Below are positions 24,547 through 33,644 of a stretch of DNA of 48,889 nt, in pieces. The notes under the pieces were generated by a model. That model was not told where the DNA came from, made no database searches, and worked only from the letters and a program-made list of their open reading frames with translations. A program made the position numbers and the translations under genes. The stretch's first letter is position 1; each line of letters starts with the position of its first letter. The stretch comes from Candidatus Woesearchaeota archaeon (lineage in GTDB: Archaea; Nanobdellota; Nanobdellia; SCGC-AAA011-G17; JACPIM01). The stretch covers positions 1 through 48,889 of the forward strand of contig JACPIM010000016.1 of assembly GCA_016188045.1 (NCBI GenBank), in the 5' to 3' direction.

Positions 24547-25302
24547 TTATTTCTTAGCTGTTTTCCAAACATTGTCAAAAACTTCTTTGAAAGTATCAGC
24601 AAAAATTTTATCTTTAATTAAAAAAGCCCTTGGAATTTTTGAAGTATAATACTGTATATAAACCATATTATCTACTATTCCCCACTCAGCTAAATTTTTC
24701 AGCTCATAAAATGCTACTTGAGTATTCTTATTTTTCCTTTTTTTAGCTAATTCTTTATCTTCTAAAGGAAGTAAAATCTTTGCTTTTGCATTTAATTTAT
24801 TTCTTATTTTGTGATGCTCATCATAAAAGCCAATTAATCTTTCATAGGCCTCTTTCTTTCCCCCATAAATTTTTTCCTCACTATCCCTTGTTAACAAGGA
24901 ATTGATTTCATGCCACATTGATTTTATTCCTATTAAACCTTCATAATACTTATATTTTGAATATGGCTCTTCATTAATCTCTTTTTTCTTTAAGTTATCA
25001 ATTACTTCGTTTATTTCTTTTCTTTCTTCTTCTAGTCTTCTTTGTTTTTCTAAGAATAATTCATTTAGAGCTTCTGGTGGTGAAGGCATAAAAATTTTAA
25101 TATTATTTTGAACCCTATAGCTCACTAAACCTTTTTTAATTAAAGAATCGAGAATTTTATAAATATTCGAGCTCGCTATATTTGTTTCTTTACATAATTC
25201 TCCAGTCTGAGACTCTTGCAATTTAAGTAAAACCAAATAAGTTCTTACTTCTTGCTTTGTTAATCCTACTTTACTTAATATTTCATCAAATTTATTTTCC
25301 AT
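24547..25302 (-). CDS. TrmB-family transcriptional regulator
   Basis: 251 residues. The N-terminal winged helix (LTKQEVRTYLVLLKLQESQ ... NIYKILDSLIKKGLV) and a coiled-coil hinge (EKQRRLEEERKEINEVIDNL, about 83-108) match TrmB proteins. The C-terminal part (KYYEGLIGIKSMWHEI ...) is the effector-type domain without a clear sugar-binding signature. It stands between two AbrB/PIN modules, all on the minus strand. Regulated targets cannot be told from the sequence. Confidence 0.85.
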   Translation of the reverse strand: MENKFDEILSKVGLTKQEVRTYLVLLKLQESQTGELCKETNIASSNIYKILDSLIKKGLVSYRVQNNIKIFMPSPPEALNELFLEKQRRLEEERKEINEVIDNLKKKEINEEPYSKYKYYEGLIGIKSMWHEINSLLTRDSEEKIYGGKKEAYERLIGFYDEHHKIRNKLNAKAKILLPLEDKELAKKRKNKNTQVAFYELKNLAEWGIVDNMVYIQYYTSKIPRAFLIKDKIFADTFKEVFDNVWKTAKK

Positions 25303-25323
25303 TTTTAATAGATAACTTTATTT

Positions 25324-25722
25324 TTATTTAATGTTTTCCAAAAATTCATTCGCATTGATTATCTTAATACCTTTAAATTCCTTCAAATCTAATAAATCCG
25401 GATCACCAGTAACAATATAATCAACTTTACCATCAAAAGCACATTCAACAATCTTGTTATCATTTTTGTCCCTTATAACATCAAATTTGCTTATCACATC
25501 AATAATAAGACAATAATTCATAAGAATATCAACCAATTCTTTTATATTTTCTTCTGGAAACTGAAATTTGTTTCTTAATTTATCCACAACTTCATCCAGA
25601 ATTTCAACAGAAATCACTAATTGGTATTCTCCCAAAATGCCTTTTCTGATCACTTCATATGGTTTCCCACTCCAAAAGACAGATGAAATAATTATATTTG
25701 TATCTGGCAATACCCTAATCAT
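25324..25722 (-). CDS. PIN-domain ribonuclease toxin (VapC-like)
   Basis: 132 residues, complete. LPDTNIIISSVFWSG carries catalytic Asp7. SVEILDEVVDKL and the DKNDNKIVECAF block supply the other acidic residues, with VDYIVTGDPDLL as the closing motif. This is the COG1569-like VapC type that cuts RNA. ATG 25722 overlaps the antitoxin stop by eight bases, which couples translation. It is the intact counterpart of the broken toxin at 23821-24210. Confidence 0.88.
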   Translation of the reverse strand: MIRVLPDTNIIISSVFWSGKPYEVIRKGILGEYQLVISVEILDEVVDKLRNKFQFPEENIKELVDILMNYCLIIDVISKFDVIRDKNDNKIVECAFDGKVDYIVTGDPDLLDLKEFKGIKIINANEFLENIK

Positions 25723-25960
25723 CTTTTAGCACATCTTTTTCCTTTATGCCTTTTTTTGCAGCAAAGGTTCTGCCAAATTTGGCCAATCTTTCAAATTCTT
25801 TTACAGTTGGCAGTTCTACTTTCTTGAATATGATAGTATCTCCTCTACCGTAAACTGCAAATTTGGTTCCGGCTTCTATTTTCATGTGTTCTCTTATTTC
25901 CTGTGGAATTACAACCTGTCCTTTAGGGGAAGTTGTTGTTATTTGAACTTCTTTTTCCAT
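25715..25960 (-). CDS. AbrB-family antitoxin (VapB-like)
   Basis: 81 residues with the AbrB swapped-hairpin motif TTSPKGQVVIPQEIREHM and FAVYGRGDTIIFKK. The C-terminal helix (FERLAKFGRTFAAKKGIKEKDV) would neutralise the downstream PIN toxin. GGTGATACACT precedes the ATG. AbrB-type antitoxins bind their own promoter. Confidence 0.87.
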   Translation of the reverse strand: MEKEVQITTTSPKGQVVIPQEIREHMKIEAGTKFAVYGRGDTIIFKKVELPTVKEFERLAKFGRTFAAKKGIKEKDVLKDD

Positions 25961-26029
25961 AGTGTATCACCAAGTAAAACTATTTTACTTTTGTACTTAA
26001 ATACTTTTTGGTTTCTTTTTAGGAGGTTT

Positions 26030-26050
26030 ATAAGAAACGCAGTTTCTTAT
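26030..26050. repeat. Hairpin element, copy 2 (GCA loop)
   Basis: Arms ATAAGAAAC (26030-26038) and GTTTCTTAT (26042-26050) pair perfectly around GCA. GGTTT precedes it and TACT follows, matching copy 1 at 318-336, whose arms differ by paired changes. It lies between the VapB and receiver-domain genes. Confidence 0.65.
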
Positions 26051-26052
26051 TA

Positions 26053-26072
26053 CTACTATATTAACATAGTAG
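26053..26072. promoter_or_regulatory. Inverted repeat, possible operator
   Basis: CTACTAT (26053-26059) and ATAGTAG (26066-26072) with a six-base spacer lie directly after hairpin copy 2 and just upstream of a TATATAAA box (26077-26084) that probably serves the receiver-domain gene. Confidence 0.4.
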
Positions 26073-26193
26073 CAAATATATAAATATATCTATCATTATA
26101 TAATTACTAACAAATAGTTAAAAATTATTTGTTTATTATCAATTGCGTTGGTTATCTTTTCCAACCTTAAACAAAAAAGAGGAGGAAAAGAAA

Positions 26194-26619
26194 ATGAGTT
26201 TAGGAAAGAAAGCGCTTGTTGTAGAAGATAATCCTTTTTGGGCAGAGAGATTTAAAGAACTCGAAGAAAGATTTGACTGTCCGATATTAACAATTCTAAA
26301 GAACCCTAGAAGAGACTCACTTGATGAAAGATTCCTCCAAAGTATTGAAAAATGTTTAAGAGACATTAAATATGAAGTAATACTCATGGATGGTCATTTG
26401 GACCTTAAATTAGGAGGAGAAGGAATCTATGCTGAATGTGATGGTACCATAATAATAAGAAATCTAAGAGAGGCACATTATGGCGAACTTAATCTTAATA
26501 CCCCAATATATAGTATATCTTCTGGTGGACGTATTGAAGGAAGTATTGGTTCATTAGGAAAATCTAATTCCACTATTAGAAAAACAGTAGATTTTATAAT
26601 ACAAAAATATCTCACATAA
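26194..26619 (+). CDS. Stand-alone receiver (CheY-like) protein
   Basis: 141 residues from the ATG at 26194, chosen for the GAGGAGG ribosome site 8 bases upstream; an earlier in-frame ATG lacks one. LVVEDNPFW supplies the acidic pair (Glu11, Asp12), and EVILMDGHLD places the likely phospho-acceptor at Asp66. IYSISSGGR gives the Ser/Thr switch region. No output domain and no kinase gene are nearby, so it is an orphan receiver. Its TATA box and two inverted repeats upstream suggest controlled transcription. Confidence 0.75.
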   Translation: MSLGKKALVVEDNPFWAERFKELEERFDCPILTILKNPRRDSLDERFLQSIEKCLRDIKYEVILMDGHLDLKLGGEGIYAECDGTIIIRNLREAHYGELNLNTPIYSISSGGRIEGSIGSLGKSNSTIRKTVDFIIQKYLT

Positions 26620-26642
26620 GTATAAATTATATTTTTTTCTTT

Positions 26643-27239
26643 TTATCTAGAACTATCAGCCTGCCTCTCTAATTCTACTTTTTTAGAATAAGCCGCACTA
26701 TTTTGATCTCTATTAGAAGCAAATATAATTTCATCAGCTAAGTTATCAACAAATTTTTTCTTCTTTCCAAAAGATTTCTGATAAGATCCTTGAACCATCA
26801 TTCTCAAAGCAATATCAATTCTTCTCTGAGGCGCACAATCAACAGCTTGTGGGTATCTAGCACCACCATACTCAATAGTAGTTATCTCCTCTCTTGGAGC
26901 AGAATTTTCAATGGCCTTAACAAAAACCTCAACAGGATTTTTATTAGTTTTTTTCTCAATTATAATCAATATATTTTTAACAATTTTAACCGCATTTTGG
27001 TTTTTACCAGAAGCTCTTCCAGAAGTTAATTTATGTTTCTTACCCCTATGACCTGGAACCATCACCTTATTTATTAATCTTTCAACAATATTGCTTTTGC
27101 TTTTATGAAATCTTAATCTATTTCTTCCACTCGATTTAGGTATAATTATAGGATTTAAATTAATATAATTTTTTAATCCAGGATCAGCTACATCAATACC
27201 GCTCATATCCCACCTATTAAATAATTTAATTTCAACCAT
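26643..27239 (-). CDS. rpsG: 30S ribosomal protein S7 (uS7)
   Basis: 198 residues, normal for archaea. Typical S7 segments include VERLINKVMVPGHRGKKHKLTSGRASGKN, the APREEITTIEYGGARYPQAVD block and the C-terminal RDQNSAAYSKKVELERQADSSR. S7 nucleates head assembly of the small subunit. The start directly follows the stop of the unknown gene between it and rpsL. The gene that usually follows in archaea, fusA, is about 22 kb away. Confidence 0.96.
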   Translation of the reverse strand: MVEIKLFNRWDMSGIDVADPGLKNYINLNPIIIPKSSGRNRLRFHKSKSNIVERLINKVMVPGHRGKKHKLTSGRASGKNQNAVKIVKNILIIIEKKTNKNPVEVFVKAIENSAPREEITTIEYGGARYPQAVDCAPQRRIDIALRMMVQGSYQKSFGKKKKFVDNLADEIIFASNRDQNSAAYSKKVELERQADSSR

Positions 27240-27587
27240 TTAAACAGCAACCTCTTGTAATCCTATCTTAACAGATAAATAATCTTTTAACCTATCGAGC
27301 AACTCACCAGATTCTAATTCTGGGATTAAATCTACATCAGTAATTGCAATATGAACCAGGGTTTCACCTTTCTTGGCAGATACATCATCCTCAACACCAA
27401 AATAGTTCATAGCTACAAAAAAATCATGTATCCCTTCTCTTCCATTAAACAATGCAGCTCTTCTCCCTAAGTCTACTTCAGTAATACGTGCCATATTTAC
27501 TCTAGATTCCGCATCTGAAAATTCTCTAAATTTATTAAAATATTTCAAAGCATCTTCCTTTACAATATATCTGGTATCAATCCACAT
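27240..27587 (-). CDS. Hypothetical protein between rpsL and rpsG
   Basis: 115 residues, soluble, acidic, unrecognised. It starts one base after the rpsL stop and ends directly at the rpsG start, so it is translated with two ribosomal proteins. Segments include KEDALKYFNKFREFSD and GREGIHDFFVAMNYFGVEDDVS. Two beta-strand-like stretches near the end (TLVHIAITDVDLI) suggest an alpha-beta fold. A ribosome-linked role is inference from position only. Confidence 0.75.
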   Translation of the reverse strand: MWIDTRYIVKEDALKYFNKFREFSDAESRVNMARITEVDLGRRAALFNGREGIHDFFVAMNYFGVEDDVSAKKGETLVHIAITDVDLIPELESGELLDRLKDYLSVKIGLQEVAV

Positions 27588-27588
27588 T

Positions 27589-28026
27589 TTATCTTCTACC
27601 TTTCTCTATTTTTCCTCTAACCAAGGCATTTAAACTCTGATCATTAACTTTTATAACTTTCCATCTTACACCAGGAATATCACCTTTACTTTTTCCTCTA
27701 GAACCCCCTATGCTCTCAACAATAACTTCATCATGCTCATCTATGAATTTAATGGCATTATAACCAGGAACAAAAGCAGTTACTTGCCTTCCATTTTTAG
27801 TTAATTGAACAAAAACGCATTTTCTCATTGCAGAATTTGGCTGTTTTGCTTCTAATTGTCTTTTCTCTAAAACTATGCCTTTAGCTTGAGCAGCACCACC
27901 CAAAGGATCAGATTTCTCTTTTAAATTTAAGGCTCTTTTAACAAAATTTTTATTGTTCCACCTAAACATTTTCCTTCTATGTTTTAATTTATTTCCTGCT
28001 CCTAATCCTCTAGGCTTATTTCCCAT
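27589..28026 (-). CDS. rpsL: 30S ribosomal protein S12 (uS12)
   Basis: 145 residues, normal archaeal length. The decoding-centre loop [15 protein letters not shown] and [34 protein letters not shown] mark S12. It sits in the order L30e-NusA-S12-S7 but is separated from nusA by a TrmB gene and an unknown gene. Confidence 0.96.
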   Translation of the reverse strand: MGNKPRGLGAGNKLKHRRKMFRWNNKNFVKRALNLKEKSDPLGGAAQAKGIVLEKRQLEAKQPNSAMRKCVFVQLTKNGRQVTAFVPGYNAIKFIDEHDEVIVESIGGSRGKSKGDIPGVRWKVIKVNDQSLNALVRGKIEKGRR

Positions 28027-28098
28027 TTTATTTCACTTATTTTGTGGTCTTAGCACTTTTTCTAAAAGGGCTAAATTCAATTTATAAAGATTACTATC

Positions 28099-28809
28099 TT
28101 ACTTTTTTGCTATTTTCCATAACAACTGAAAATGCTTTTTAAAACTATCAGCCAACTGTTTTGATTGGATTCTTATTGCTACCAGTTCTGGCTCCCATAT
28201 AAGATTTAAGAGGGTATTACCATAACACAAATTCATTGTTGTACTACTAAACTCTTTAGGAAGATATTTAATTTCATAGTACATTGTCGGTGGTTTAGCT
28301 GTTTCTTTAGTATAAATAAACCTATGCATAATTTTATTTTTTGTTTGTTCTCTAAAATAATACTCTGCAAATTCAGGCAAAAATCTCCTCAATTGACCAG
28401 TAACGCTATATCCAAAAACCTCTTCTTTTTTTATAAGTATATCTTTTAATGCAAATTTTATCCCTTGTTCTCCTTTAAAAACCTCCACTGTAACTTTTTC
28501 TGGAATTTTAGCCTGAATGTCTTTAAGTTCAACAATAACATTAGCTATTTTTTCCTCTTGTTCTTTTAAATAACCCAATATAAACCCAGGATCAATCCCA
28601 CGAAAAAATTGTTTGTTCTCTTTAGATAAAAAAGTAACAAAACCTTTTAACTTAAGTTTCTCCAAACTATCATAAATATTTGTCCTATGTAAACCTGAAT
28701 TTTGGCTTATTTCTAAAACAGTAGCTTCCCCTATTTTTAAGAGAGTAATATAAATTCTAGCTTCGCTATCGGAAAAGCCAATTCCCTTAAGTTTTTCTTT
28801 AACATTCAT
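28099..28809 (-). CDS. TrmB-family transcriptional regulator
   Basis: 236 residues. The winged helix (FSDSEARIYITLLKIGEATVLEISQNSG ... TNIYDSLEKLKLKGFV) and a coiled-coil hinge (EEKIANVIVELKDIQAKI) are typical of TrmB, followed by a C-terminal effector-type domain (EVFKGEQGIKFALKDIL). It resembles the TrmB gene at 24547-25302 in layout but not closely in sequence. Its position inside the rpsL-nusA interval is unusual for this conserved cluster. Confidence 0.85.
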   Translation of the reverse strand: MNVKEKLKGIGFSDSEARIYITLLKIGEATVLEISQNSGLHRTNIYDSLEKLKLKGFVTFLSKENKQFFRGIDPGFILGYLKEQEEKIANVIVELKDIQAKIPEKVTVEVFKGEQGIKFALKDILIKKEEVFGYSVTGQLRRFLPEFAEYYFREQTKNKIMHRFIYTKETAKPPTMYYEIKYLPKEFSSTTMNLCYGNTLLNLIWEPELVAIRIQSKQLADSFKKHFQLLWKIAKK

Positions 28810-28922
28810 ATTAAAAATAAGATCAAAATAATTTATAAATGTTTCGTCTTTTTATAGACAAATAACATTTAAAAACAGATTATACGACTACTATCTAAAA
28901 GTAAATTTATAAGAAAAATAAA

Positions 28923-29243
28923 ATGGAAATTAATATTGAAAGACTTATTAATAGAGCATACCAATGTAAGTGGATTCAAAATAATATTGACCCACATTAT
29001 GGAATTATGTATACGGCACATATTGAAGATTTTAAATTAAAACTCTATTACCTTGTTAGTACTCGCCCATTTATGTTAATAGTGAGCCACGGATCTCAAG
29101 AAGTTCTCAGGATGGATGACGTAGGAGAATTATTCCTACATGTAGATTCTATTAGAAAAAAGAAAATCGAAGAAAAAGAAAAACAAACTGAAGAAAGAAG
29201 ACGCGCTCTTCTGAAAAAATTAGATTCAATAATCTGTAGCTAA
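28923..29243 (+). CDS. Hypothetical protein
   Basis: 106 residues on the strand opposite to the surrounding rpo/rps block. N-terminal part is a mixed fold (AYQCKWIQNNIDPHYGIMYTAHI), and the C-terminus is a charged helix (RKKKIEEKEKQTEERRRALLKKL). No family recognised. AAATTTATAAG lies just upstream of the ATG, too close for a classical leaderless box. It may be a recent arrival in the conserved cluster. Confidence 0.55.
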   Translation: MEINIERLINRAYQCKWIQNNIDPHYGIMYTAHIEDFKLKLYYLVSTRPFMLIVSHGSQEVLRMDDVGELFLHVDSIRKKKIEEKEKQTEERRRALLKKLDSIICS

Positions 29244-29274
29244 AGATTCTATGAAAATAATGTTTAGGAAACTA

Positions 29275-29682
29275 CTATCTAACTATTACCTCTATATCTT
29301 TAAAGTATCTTTTAACTACTTCATTGACAAATTTCAAATTGCTCCTATCCCTACCAAATATCTTTCCTTTTAATTTCATATCTTCTGAAGATATTATCAC
29401 CTTATTCTCCTCTTTAGTAATTTCAAAGCCTTTTAATGGGTATAATATGTTTTGTACAAACTTAACAACATCATCACTAAAACCAATAACCCTAATCTTG
29501 TGCTTTATTTTTAAAGCCAATTTCTTTATATTTTCCCCATTTTTTCCTATAACTTTTCCTAATAAGAAAAAGTCAACAACGTATATTAGTTCATCTTCTC
29601 TAAAAAAACAATCTTTAACATGAACCCTTGTGTAATTTTCAAAGGTATTCATATAACCAATAGTTTTAGTATCAAACTTCAT
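29275..29682 (-). CDS. nusA: Transcription factor NusA-like (archaeal, two KH domains)
   Basis: 135 residues from the ATG at 29682, two bases after the L30e stop; an earlier in-frame start would overlap L30e heavily. Two KH-type RNA-binding units are visible: FFLLGKVIGKNGENIKKLALKI and GKIFGRDRSNLKFVNEVV, each with the GxxG loop or its variant. Archaeal NusA lacks the bacterial N-terminal and S1 domains, so this short length is normal. It follows rpoA2 and L30e in the standard archaeal order. Confidence 0.88.
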   Translation of the reverse strand: MKFDTKTIGYMNTFENYTRVHVKDCFFREDELIYVVDFFLLGKVIGKNGENIKKLALKIKHKIRVIGFSDDVVKFVQNILYPLKGFEITKEENKVIISSEDMKLKGKIFGRDRSNLKFVNEVVKRYFKDIEVIVR

Positions 29683-29684
29683 TT

Positions 29685-29927
29685 TTAACAACTTAGAACA
29701 ATAATTTGGTGTGGTCTCTTGCAAACCAATGCAATCTCATCACTACTTTCCTCTAATTCTATGACCTCTGTTTTGTATTTTTTTATTTCTTCTCTGATTT
29801 TATCAGGACAATTTTTAGCTAAGAAAACACATTTAGCCTTACCTAGCTTCAAGTCTTTAATTGTATTATCTATTCCATATATAATTTTTTCTTCCCTCAA
29901 TGCCTTTTTTAATTTCTCGATGCTCAT
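29685..29927 (-). CDS. Ribosomal protein L30e-like (L7Ae superfamily)
   Basis: 80 residues, slightly shorter than usual L30e. The pattern KIIYGIDNTIKDLKLGKAKCVFLAKNCP followed by VIELEESSDEIALVCKRPH matches the L30e fold, where the glycine-rich start contacts kink-turn RNA. It overlaps the rpoA2 stop by four bases and precedes nusA, the conserved archaeal arrangement. The C-terminus (IIVLSC) is short. Confidence 0.85.
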   Translation of the reverse strand: MSIEKLKKALREEKIIYGIDNTIKDLKLGKAKCVFLAKNCPDKIREEIKKYKTEVIELEESSDEIALVCKRPHQIIVLSC

Positions 29928-31072
29928 TTTTCAACTTCCTTCATTTTTATTACCAAATCCGGCAATCCCGTACCTAAAGGAACCGGTTGATTTAATATAA
30001 CATTTTCTATAACAGAATTTAAATTATCTTCCTCTCCTATTAAACTTGCATTTACAATGTGTTTTATAGGAGTTTCAAAACTAGCTCTAGCCAAGACAGA
30101 TTCTTTTTCTCCTGTAATACCACTCCTGGTTATTCCTTTTATAAATCCAGAACTAGTAATAACATCTGATATAAACATAATGTGCCTTATATCAATGTCC
30201 AACCCCTGATCATTCATAACTTTAGATGATTCATTAATTATTGCTTGTCTAGCAGCTTCAATGCCCAATACTTTCTTAATTTCATGAATATCATTTGTAA
30301 CAGTTTTTGTTTCATCAACTTCTTTAATTTTAAAAACTTCCTTTAAATTGCTTCCTGCAGCTAAAATCATAAATTCATTACCAGATTTAACAGGTAATAC
30401 TTGTTTAACTCCCTTTACTCCTGAGACATAAGCCACTTTTGCCTTTTCCTTTAATTTGTATAACTCAATCAATTGGTTTTCCTCAGATTTGGGCTTTAAA
30501 ACAAGTTTTTCAGTTCCTAATTTTACGTTTAACTTTGGAAATCCTTCAGCAATAGCTTTGCATATGTCATCTTCGCTTAAGTTTAAATTCCTCATTCTTT
30601 TCTTATTTAATCCGGCTTCAATTTGCAATTTAGGAATATTTATCACAAAACTGCTAGAAACATCCTTTAATTTTATTTCTTTAATGGCGGCTGCAATTTT
30701 TTTAACTTTGGCAGGATCTTTGTTCCAAGGCGATTTTATGTAAACATTCATTAAGGGAGTTTTAATCTCTTTTCTGGCATCAAATATCTCTATTAACCTA
30801 GGCAATCCCAAGCTTACACTCATTTCAGCTACTCCAGCAAAGTGGAAAACATTGAGAGTCATTTGGGTCGAAGGCTCACCAAAACTTTCAGCAGTTATAA
30901 CGCCTATGGATTCCCCAGCATTTATTTTCGCTCTTTCATATATTTGCTTTAATCTCAATAATACTTTCTCAACCTCTTTTTTAGTTAATTTTCTACTTAA
31001 GGTTTCTTTTTTCAAGGCTTTCAAAATTGATCCAGGAATTTTTCCCTTGTAACTTTTAATTAATTCTTCCAT
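29924..31072 (-). CDS. rpoA2: DNA-directed RNA polymerase subunit A''
   Basis: 382 residues, the C-terminal part of the archaeal split largest subunit. GESIGVITAESFGEPSTQMTLNVFHFAG is the bridge-helix/trigger-loop region, followed by MSVSLGLPRLIEIFDA. The C-terminus has GTGLPDLVIKM. It begins directly after the rpoA1 stop. There is no intein. Confidence 0.96.
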   Translation of the reverse strand: MEELIKSYKGKIPGSILKALKKETLSRKLTKKEVEKVLLRLKQIYERAKINAGESIGVITAESFGEPSTQMTLNVFHFAGVAEMSVSLGLPRLIEIFDARKEIKTPLMNVYIKSPWNKDPAKVKKIAAAIKEIKLKDVSSSFVINIPKLQIEAGLNKKRMRNLNLSEDDICKAIAEGFPKLNVKLGTEKLVLKPKSEENQLIELYKLKEKAKVAYVSGVKGVKQVLPVKSGNEFMILAAGSNLKEVFKIKEVDETKTVTNDIHEIKKVLGIEAARQAIINESSKVMNDQGLDIDIRHIMFISDVITSSGFIKGITRSGITGEKESVLARASFETPIKHIVNASLIGEEDNLNSVIENVILNQPVPLGTGLPDLVIKMKEVEK

Positions 31073-33643
31073 TTATTTCTCTCCAACAACGTGTTTTATA
31101 ACTTTAACTACATCAATAGTTCCAGCTTCACTTTTACTTACATCAATATTATCTTCACCATATTTAAATTGTACAATCGCCCTATTTGCGTCTCTAACAG
31201 TACCATCATATTCAACTTTTAAATCTTGTAAGGCATTAGCTAATCTCCTATACAAATAACCAGATTTAGGGGTCCTCAAAGCGGTATCCATAAGAGCATC
31301 TCTTCCTGTCATTGCATGAAAAAAGAACTCATAGGGCTTTAAACCTGATTTAAATCCCCCTCTAACAAAACCACGGGCTGCAGCACTTAAATCTCCTTTT
31401 TTAAATACGCTTAATGTTCTTCCTCTATATCCTTTCTTAATTCTTTGTCCGCCTAAGGCTTGCTGACCTACACAAGCAGACATCTGAGCCAAATTTAATA
31501 TGTTTCCTCTAGCACCAGACCTTGCCATAATAATAGTTGGATTAAATTCGCTTGCACTATCAGCAACCAAGTCACCAATTTTATTCCTGACTTTATTCAA
31601 AAGCTCTAATATTCTAACTTCCAATGTATCCCCTAAGGTCTTTCCAGGCAAGATCTCAAGTTTTTTAGTTTTATATAATTCTATAATATCATTTACATTT
31701 TTTTCAGCTTCAATTAATAATTTATCTATTTTTTCCTGAACGTCTGTCGGCAAATCAGTATCTGCTAAAGATGTTGAAAATCCTGTTTTCAAAAGCAACT
31801 TTATTCCCAATCTAAATATTTTACCTATGAAATCTAAAGTAACTTCCTGCCCATATTCAGCATATATTTCCCTTATTAAATCACCACTCTCATCTCCAAT
31901 GGAATTATTATCTATAACGCCTTCTATCAATTCACCTTTTTTAATCAATACTTCCTTTTTGCCCTTGGATTGCCCTATAAAATCGAAATTTTTAGGTAAT
32001 AAAACACTAATAATCTCCCTTCCGTTAATTTTCTCTTTCTTAGGCAATCTTGAAAAATCATCAATGCCTATAGAAGAAAGTAATTCTACAGCTTCTTTTC
32101 TTGTAAATTCTAAATATTTTGTTAATAAATAATTGCCAGTTACAGCATCTTCAACACACCCTATGATATTTCTTCCATTCTTTGGAGACATTATCTGGGT
32201 TTGTACTTGCATTAAAATATCCGCCTCAGCTCTTGACTCTTCATTTTGTGGTATATGCAAGTTCATTTCATCACCATCAAAATCAGCATTATAAGGAACA
32301 CAAACACTCGGATTCAATCTAAAGCTTTTCCCAGGCAGGACTTTAATTTTATGGCACATAATGCTCATTCTGTGCAAACTTGGCTGCCTGTTAAATACTG
32401 CTATATCGCCATTTATTAGATGTCTCTCAACAATGTACCCTTCACTTAATTCATTTAATATCTGTTCTTTAGTTTCATCAGTTATCCTTTTTTTCTTGCC
32501 ATCTGCAGTTATAACATAATTAGCCCCAGGATACTTATCAGACCCATTTTCAATAAGTTTTTTTAACCATTCTTTGTTCCATTCAGTAACTCTCTCAGGA
32601 ACAGTTAACTCCAAAGCAACAGATTTAGGAACACCAACTTCATTAAAGTTTGCTTCTGGATCCGGGCTTATTACTGTTCTTGCAGCATAATTAACTCTTT
32701 TACCTGCCAGGTTATGTCTAAATCTTCCCTCTTTGCTCTTTATTCTCTCGCTTAAAGTTTTTAACACCTGCCCAGATCTATGTCTAGCCGGGGGTACTTG
32801 TGCAATTTCATTATCAAAATAGGTAGTAACATGATACTGCAATAAATCCCACAAATCTTCTATAATTATTTCAGGAGCTCCAGCATTTATGTTTTCAAAT
32901 AATCTCTGATTAATCCTCACTATATCACCCAATTTATGAGTTAAATCATCCTCACTCCTTTCACCAGTTTCTAAAGTAATACTTGGTCTTATGGTAACAG
33001 GAGGAATAGGCAACACAGTTAATATCGTCCATTCGGGCCTTGCATATCTTGGATTTAATCCTAATAATATGCAATCTTCATCAGAAACTTTTGCTAATCT
33101 CGCCCTAACCTCTATAGGCGTTAATCTTTTATCCTTTTCATAAAAACTAGATGGTTTTTCTAATTTTATAGTGTATTGCTTCTCACCACAAACAGGACAT
33201 TTTTTTATGTTTTTCAATGTATTTATAATCTCCCTAACTTTTTTTCTTCTAGCAGTTAGTCCTTTTTCTTTCTCCAAGGTATTTAGTTCATTTATCAGAT
33301 TATCTTTAGTATTTTTATCTAATAAGACAAGACCACAACTACCACATGTTGATCTTAAAACATCTAAAACTATTTTAACATAATTTATATGAACAATGGG
33401 TCTTGCTAACTCTATATATCCAAAATGACCAATACACTCTTTTAATTTGCCACCACAGGTTCTGCACCTTAATCCAGGATCAATAACCCCCAAGTGGGTA
33501 TCCATTAACCCGCCATCAACAGAATATCCTTCTTTATCATATAATTCAGGGGTTACGATTTTAACAGAAGCCATTTTTTTAATTTCGTCCGGACTAAGTA
33601 AACCAAAATTAATACTTCCTATTTTTTTATATATATATTCCAT
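31073..33643 (-). CDS. rpoA1: DNA-directed RNA polymerase subunit A'
   Basis: 856 residues. Zinc sites C60xxC63...C70xxH73 and C100xxC103...C149xxC152 are in the clamp. The catalytic magnesium motif NADFDGD is at 452-458. RFRHNLAGKRVNYAARTVISPDP and GGFKSGLKPYEFFFHAMTGRD are typical. It transcribes DNA as the core catalytic subunit with A''. It starts one base after the rpoB1 stop region and has no intein. Confidence 0.97.
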   Translation of the reverse strand: MEYIYKKIGSINFGLLSPDEIKKMASVKIVTPELYDKEGYSVDGGLMDTHLGVIDPGLRCRTCGGKLKECIGHFGYIELARPIVHINYVKIVLDVLRSTCGSCGLVLLDKNTKDNLINELNTLEKEKGLTARRKKVREIINTLKNIKKCPVCGEKQYTIKLEKPSSFYEKDKRLTPIEVRARLAKVSDEDCILLGLNPRYARPEWTILTVLPIPPVTIRPSITLETGERSEDDLTHKLGDIVRINQRLFENINAGAPEIIIEDLWDLLQYHVTTYFDNEIAQVPPARHRSGQVLKTLSERIKSKEGRFRHNLAGKRVNYAARTVISPDPEANFNEVGVPKSVALELTVPERVTEWNKEWLKKLIENGSDKYPGANYVITADGKKKRITDETKEQILNELSEGYIVERHLINGDIAVFNRQPSLHRMSIMCHKIKVLPGKSFRLNPSVCVPYNADFDGDEMNLHIPQNEESRAEADILMQVQTQIMSPKNGRNIIGCVEDAVTGNYLLTKYLEFTRKEAVELLSSIGIDDFSRLPKKEKINGREIISVLLPKNFDFIGQSKGKKEVLIKKGELIEGVIDNNSIGDESGDLIREIYAEYGQEVTLDFIGKIFRLGIKLLLKTGFSTSLADTDLPTDVQEKIDKLLIEAEKNVNDIIELYKTKKLEILPGKTLGDTLEVRILELLNKVRNKIGDLVADSASEFNPTIIMARSGARGNILNLAQMSACVGQQALGGQRIKKGYRGRTLSVFKKGDLSAAARGFVRGGFKSGLKPYEFFFHAMTGRDALMDTALRTPKSGYLYRRLANALQDLKVEYDGTVRDANRAIVQFKYGEDNIDVSKSEAGTIDVVKVIKHVVGEK

Positions 33644-33644
33644 T

